Positions 60,059-64,000 of a stretch of 64,000 bases of DNA are shown here, piece after piece. The translations under genes and the position numbers were made by a program. Position 1 is the stretch's first letter. Every line of letters begins with the position of its first letter. The notes beneath the pieces are model-generated. The model saw only the letters and a list, made by a program, of their open reading frames with translations. It did not search any database and was not told where the DNA came from. The stretch is from CAIQPV01 sp964480365. GTDB lineage: Bacteria > Pseudomonadota > Gammaproteobacteria > Burkholderiales > Gallionellaceae. The DNA lies in NCBI GenBank assembly GCA_964480365.1, contig CAYZPM010000002.1, forward strand, positions 1 to 64,000, given 5' to 3'.

Positions 60059-62181
60059 TAGGCGACCTCCATCAGTAAAGGTAAAACGACACTCACCCGC
60101 GTACCGCCTTCCGCCAGATTTTCGATGGCGATTCTGCCGCCATGCTCTTCCACAATTTTTTTCACGATCGCCAAACCCAGCCCGGTGCCCTTGGACTTGG
60201 TCGTAACGTAAGGCTCAAAAGCGCGTGCCAGCAGATGTTCCGGAAAACCCTTGCCGTTATCCTGTACGCACAGCTTTAGCGCCCCGTCGTCGTCTGCTGT
60301 GCTCAGGATAATTTTCGGAGTGGCTACGCTCTGCAATTCGTCCTGTGCGTTTTGCAGCAGGTTGTGGATCACCTGACGCAAGCGCGTCGCGTCGCCCCTC
60401 ACCCAGGCCTGTGTCGCTTCCAGATTCAGGGTGATCGGGCTGTTGTTCGCCTCGTACAAGCCAAGCACCTCGCGCAACAAATGATGCAGGTCCAATGCCG
60501 CCAGTTTGGGGGCGGGGGCGCGCGCATAATCGGAAAATTCCATCACCATGTTTTTCATCGCTGACACTTGGCTGACGATGGTCTGCGTGGCGCGCTGCAA
60601 CAATTGCGCATCTTCCTCGTCCAGCTTCGCGCTCAACTTATGCTGCAACCGCTCCGCAGAAAGCTGGATGGGCATCAGCGGGTTTTTGATTTCGTGCGCC
60701 AGCCGTCGTGCCACCTCGCCCCATGCGGCTTGGCGTTCAGCTTGCAGCAGATGCGTGATATCGTCGAACACCACCACATAGCCGCTTTCCATCGCCGTCT
60801 CCAGCCGCGTGCCGCGCATTAGCAGCATCTGGTTGCCATTCTTGCTAAGCCGCTCGATTTGGCGCTGCCATTCGTTGCCCGGCGCCTCGTCGAACGCCTG
60901 CATCACCGCTTCGCAGAAAGGCCGTAGCAAAGGATGGCGGGCGGCAACTTCCGGCAAGGGCATGCCCTGCATGTCTTGCAGCGATACACTCAAGATATGC
61001 ACCGCGCTGCCATTAACGGTGCGCAAGCGGAACTGCTCATCCACCACAAGAACCCCTGATGACAAGTGCGCCAGCACGCTTTCCAGATAGGAGTTGACGT
61101 TCTTCACCTGAAGCTGCTGGTGCTCGCTCATGGCTTTCGCATCGGCCAGTTGCGAGGTCATCTGGTTGAACAAACCAGTCAGCGCGCCCAATTCATCACT
61201 GCTTTGCACCGGATGCTGGTGCGTGAAATCGCCCTGCGCCACCGCGCGCGTGCCCTCAGCCAGCGCGGCAAGCGGCTCGCTCAGCCGGTTGCTGATAAAA
61301 AAGGCCGCCGACACCGCGCTAAGCAGCACGATCAGCAGCGACAATGTGAGTGTGATGCCATACAAACGCTTCAATCCGAGGCGGGATAGCGATAGCTGCT
61401 TGTAGTCTCGGTAAACCTCCTGCACCGTTTCCGCATCGCCGGCAAGTTGCTTCGGCACCGGCTGCGTGAATTGCAAAATGCGCGTTTCCTGGGACAGGCG
61501 ACCTGGCTTGACCGGCACCAGCACGCGTAGCATTAAGCTGTTGTCGGGCAGGGTGTCGATGATGCTGTACACGCCTTGTTTGTGCACTTCACGCAGCATC
61601 GCAGCATCCGGCATCTCAGGCGACGGCTTGTGGCTGCTGCTGGCAAAGGTCAGCAACTTGCCGTTGTTGTCGAACAGCGCCGCTTCCTGCGCCGTACCCT
61701 CGTCTATCAGGCGGGACAACGTTCTGGCGTGCCGCTCCGGCACCTGCTCTGCCAGCAGCAGGGCGATGAACTGCCCTTTCTTGCTTAATTCCTGAAGCCC
61801 GTTATCCAGCGCGCTGCGCCCCAGATTCAGGCCACCTTCCAGCGCCTTTTCCACGCGCACGTCAAACCACGATTCGATGCTCTTGTTCAGGAACTGTACC
61901 GACACGGCGTATACCAACAAACCCGGCAAAATCGCAATCAAGGTAAAAAACAACGTCAGGCGAAGGGTGAGTTTCGCGCCAAATACCTGCGCCTTGATCT
62001 TGCCGCGCAACTGCCAGAGCTGATAGCCCACCAGCAGAGTGAGGCACAATGCCAGCGCCCCGGCCAGCGCCAGCAGGACATAATAATTGCGCGAGAACAA
62101 ATCGGTGTTGGCGCTGGCGCTGGTCAGCAGGTAAAGCAGCAGAGCGCCTATCAACGTGCTTACGAAGGCCAGGTATTTCAC
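60058..62181 (-). CDS. ntrY: NtrY-type membrane sensor histidine kinase
   Basis: A 707-residue kinase. Three N-terminal membrane helices (about 4-22, 34-53, 72-95), a periplasmic/extracytoplasmic domain (about 100-265) and a fourth helix precede a HAMP domain (SNRLSEPLAALAEGTRAVAQ). A PAS domain, the HisKA motif RRLAHEIKNPLMPIQLSAER and a HATPase with VQDNGKGFP and TKSKGTGLGLAIVKKI follow. NtrY kinases sense redox or nitrogen-related cues. The operon DUF4390-ntrY-regulator downstream of rsmB is typical of betaproteobacteria. Confidence 0.93.
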   Translation of the reverse strand: MKYLAFVSTLIGALLLYLLTSASANTDLFSRNYYVLLALAGALALCLTLLVGYQLWQLRGKIKAQVFGAKLTLRLTLFFTLIAILPGLLVYAVSVQFLNKSIESWFDVRVEKALEGGLNLGRSALDNGLQELSKKGQFIALLLAEQVPERHARTLSRLIDEGTAQEAALFDNNGKLLTFASSSHKPSPEMPDAAMLREVHKQGVYSIIDTLPDNSLMLRVLVPVKPGRLSQETRILQFTQPVPKQLAGDAETVQEVYRDYKQLSLSRLGLKRLYGITLTLSLLIVLLSAVSAAFFISNRLSEPLAALAEGTRAVAQGDFTHQHPVQSSDELGALTGLFNQMTSQLADAKAMSEHQQLQVKNVNSYLESVLAHLSSGVLVVDEQFRLRTVNGSAVHILSVSLQDMQGMPLPEVAARHPLLRPFCEAVMQAFDEAPGNEWQRQIERLSKNGNQMLLMRGTRLETAMESGYVVVFDDITHLLQAERQAAWGEVARRLAHEIKNPLMPIQLSAERLQHKLSAKLDEEDAQLLQRATQTIVSQVSAMKNMVMEFSDYARAPAPKLAALDLHHLLREVLGLYEANNSPITLNLEATQAWVRGDATRLRQVIHNLLQNAQDELQSVATPKIILSTADDDGALKLCVQDNGKGFPEHLLARAFEPYVTTKSKGTGLGLAIVKKIVEEHGGRIAIENLAEGGTRVSVVLPLLMEVA

Positions 62182-62184
62182 GTC

Positions 62185-62790
62185 CTATTCGTCCTTGTTG
62201 CGTGCAGCCGCATCGGGGCGCACGAACCAGCGATACCAGTCTGAATCGAGGTTCCAGTCGTCACTGGTCAGGGCATTGACCTGTAGCGGCTTGGGCAATT
62301 GTGTTATGTCCAGACGCAGGCGCACTGCCGCGACATAGTTGTTATCTTTCTTGAGTAACTTCTCCGAAATATAGCCGCCACCCTTGAGCAGTTCCGCCGG
62401 GATAGGGGCGGCTGATGGATGCCCGATGATGTGTAACGCGTCATCCAAGCTGGCGAAATTCTGAAATAATGCGCCGCGTGTAATGCGGTACTGGCGCGAC
62501 AGAGTGTTGTAGGACAGCTTGACGGTCTGTTCGCTGTGCGTAACCACCTCGTCCAGCCAGTACCAGCGCGGGTGGGTCAAGGTGAATTCGCTGACAAAAT
62601 ACAGCGGCACCCCTTGTTCCAACGCTTGTTCGACCACGAAATTTAACCTGATGTCGAAGTTGGCGGAAAGCTGATAGCTGTCATCGGAAAAATGCGCTTC
62701 CGCCTTGCGCAATTCTATACCGTCGGCGCGGGCGGCGGAAATGCCCAGCCACAGCAGGGCGAGCGCCAGCAGGAAAGTCCGCAAAACCAC
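62185..62790 (-). CDS. DUF4390 exported protein
   Basis: A roughly 201-residue protein of the DUF4390 family, always found before ntrY in betaproteobacteria. A signal peptide (FLLALALLWLGISAARADG) is followed by a beta-rich domain with PLYFVSEFTLTHPRWYWLDE and LSYNTLSRQYRITRGAL. The start is uncertain: GTG at 62790 or TTG at 62796 lies just inside the end of a family A repeat, and the longer frame to 62946 is translated repeat. Function is unknown, perhaps modulating NtrY from the periplasm. Confidence 0.85.
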   Translation of the reverse strand: MVLRTFLLALALLWLGISAARADGIELRKAEAHFSDDSYQLSANFDIRLNFVVEQALEQGVPLYFVSEFTLTHPRWYWLDEVVTHSEQTVKLSYNTLSRQYRITRGALFQNFASLDDALHIIGHPSAAPIPAELLKGGGYISEKLLKKDNNYVAAVRLRLDITQLPKPLQVNALTSDDWNLDSDWYRWFVRPDAAARNKDE

Positions 62791-62804
62791 CCGCAATGAG
62801 TTAA

Positions 62805-62983
62805 CGCAAAAATCGCGAAGCGAGTCATTGCCTCTCTCCCACTTTGGGGGAGAGCTGGAGATAACCAGCGACTTGGCTGGCGTCGTTGGACAGCCTAGTC
62901 GAATGGCTAGGAGTTCCATCAGGGGGAAACGGTCATAGCAAATCACTGTTTATCTTTCAAGGTAGTGAGTTGCCATGACCGTT
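62805..62983 (-). repeat. Interspersed repeat family A, copy 4 (full length)
   Basis: On the minus strand it starts AACGGTCATGGCAACTCACT, continues through CTATGACCGTTTCC, GATGGAACTCCTAGCC, ATTCGACTAGGCT and GCCAGCCAAGTCGCTGGTTA, and ends GCGTTAA. The TAA stop of rsmB shares its first bases, and it ends within about 15 bases of the DUF4390 start. Confidence 0.9.
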
Positions 62984-64000
62984 ATGCAGGTTTGTGTAGC
63001 AACGCATAAAAGAAACCGTCATGCTGGTCATCGGGCAGGAGTTGGCCTTCGTTTAAATTAGGCGCGGGCAGCGGCAGTTGCCGGGCATCATCGTGTTGCC
63101 GCAAAAATTCGGCGATGACCTGCTGGTTCTCCCGCGCAAAGACAGAACAGGTCGCATAGAGCAATTTACCATCTCTTGTCAGTAGCCGCCACAACGCATT
63201 CAGAATTTGCAGTTGTTGTTGCGCGAATCCGTCTATGTCCTGCGGACGGCGCAGCCACTTTATGTCGGGATGGCGGCGCACCACGCCGGAAGCGGAGCAG
63301 GGCACATCGGCGAGGATGCGCTGGAACGGCTGACCGTCCCACCAATCGTCTGGCTGCGCCGCATCGCCGCATTGCAGGTGCGCGGACAGTTGCAGGCGCT
63401 GCATATTTTCGCGCACCCGCTCCAGACGTTGCTCATCCTTATCCAGCGCGATCAGGTCGAGTTGCGCCAGTTCCAGCAGATGGGTGCTCTTGCCGCCTGG
63501 CGCAGCGCAAGCATCCAGTACACGCATCCCATCGCTCACATCGAGCAGCCGCGCTGCATATTGTGCGCCTGCATCCTGCACCGAAATCAGTCCGTCGGAA
63601 AATCCCGGCAACTTGTCCACTGCCATGGGGTGCTCCAGCAGAACGGCATCCGGGGCTATCAGCCTGGCCTGAATGTCGTGCTGCGAAAGCTTCACCAGAT
63701 AGTCGGCGGGGGTAATGCGACTACAGTTCACGCGCAACGTCATCGGCGGATGCTGATTGCCCGCCAACAGAATGGCTTCGGAGCGTTCGCCATATTGCGC
63801 CTTGAGCGAATCTATCCACCATTGCGGATAAGAGTAACGGCCTTCTTCGCTGTCGGCGGCGGTGGCCAGCAGCCCCTCACGCTTGCGCAGGAAATTGCGC
63901 AGCACCGCATTAGCCAATCCGCCTGCCGCCCCATTGCGCTTGCGCACCGCGCGCACGGCGAAGTCCACCACCGCATGCGGTGCCGCTTTGGTGTATTGCA
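62982..64000 (-). CDS. rsmB: 16S rRNA m5C967 methyltransferase RsmB (5' end beyond window)
   Basis: RsmB methylates C967 of 16S rRNA. The visible 339 residues include the end of the NusB-like N-terminal domain (QYTKAAPHAVVDFAVRAVRK, then GAAGGLANAVLRNFLRK) and the whole methyltransferase domain. The SAM motif is LDACAAPGGKSTHLLEL, the catalytic Cys is in DVPCSASGVVRRHPD, and the second Cys in YATCSVF. The gene continues past base 64000, so the start is not seen. It leads into DUF4390-ntrY. Confidence 0.95.
   Translation of the reverse strand, partial: QYTKAAPHAVVDFAVRAVRKRNGAAGGLANAVLRNFLRKREGLLATAADSEEGRYSYPQWWIDSLKAQYGERSEAILLAGNQHPPMTLRVNCSRITPADYLVKLSQHDIQARLIAPDAVLLEHPMAVDKLPGFSDGLISVQDAGAQYAARLLDVSDGMRVLDACAAPGGKSTHLLELAQLDLIALDKDEQRLERVRENMQRLQLSAHLQCGDAAQPDDWWDGQPFQRILADVPCSASGVVRRHPDIKWLRRPQDIDGFAQQQLQILNALWRLLTRDGKLLYATCSVFARENQQVIAEFLRQHDDARQLPLPAPNLNEGQLLPDDQHDGFFYALLHKPA

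Overview
The window reads as part of a betaproteobacterial chromosome, most likely a chemolithoautotroph of the Gallionellaceae/Nitrosomonadales type. This is inferred from four things: a form II RuBisCO (cbbM) with a divergent cbbR, a neighbouring Calvin-cycle/glycolysis run (tkt-gap-pgk-pyk-fba), aerobic ubiquinone genes (ubiD, ubiJ, ubiB, ubiH), and typical betaproteobacterial gene order (metK-riboswitch-ahcY-metF, lptD-surA-pdxA-rsmA, rsmB-DUF4390-ntrY-regulator). No rRNA, tRNA, CRISPR array, complete insertion sequence or prophage was found. The last gene (rsmB) runs off the right edge, and a probable group II intron 5' end runs off the left edge.

Layout. 1-3.1 kb is an AT-richer accessory edge: an intron-like start, an attC-like hairpin, and two poorly known genes. 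3.3-6.6 kb is ubiD plus two lipid A acyltransferases. 6.7-12.2 kb is the methyl cycle (metK, an SAH riboswitch, ahcY, a small membrane protein, metF) and the tRNA hydroxylation gene trhP. 12.2-13.5 kb is an islet with a broken GIY-YIG gene and an Mrr-like nuclease. 13.6-18.2 kb holds yjdM, rluA, a flavin reductase, a Tim44-like protein, ubiJ and ubiB. 18.4-21.3 kb holds dgt, aroB and aroK. 21.5-26.6 kb is the pilMNOPQ operon, divergent from mrcA (PBP1A). 29-35 kb holds hemB, engB, hemL, thiE, thiD, rubredoxin and glyoxalase I. 35-40.8 kb is the leftward set lptD, surA, pdxA, rsmA. 40.9-45.6 kb is the peptidoglycan-recycling pair amgK-murU with a small unknown gene between them, then pepP and ubiH.

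45.6-47.9 kb is a defence and toxin-antitoxin islet: a HEPN-like protein, a HigA-like antidote, a CopG antitoxin broken by one stop codon, and an intact toxin/HTH-antitoxin pair. 48-57.8 kb is the carbon-fixation region. 58-59.3 kb holds a decayed PIN toxin and two unknown genes. 59.4-64 kb holds the NtrY-type kinase, a short response regulator, a DUF4390 protein and rsmB.

The least explained layer is small palindromic DNA. At least five interspersed repeat families sit almost exactly at gene ends. One (about 180 bp, four copies plus two shorter relatives) abuts or overlaps start and stop codons, and a shortened copy lies in frame inside amgK. Another (about 50 bp, three copies) has a hairpin whose two arms change together between copies. 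I see no single obvious new multi-gene system. The best leads are these repeat families, the HEPN/beta-sandwich protein beside the toxin-antitoxin genes, and the orphan rightward terminator upstream of hemB.
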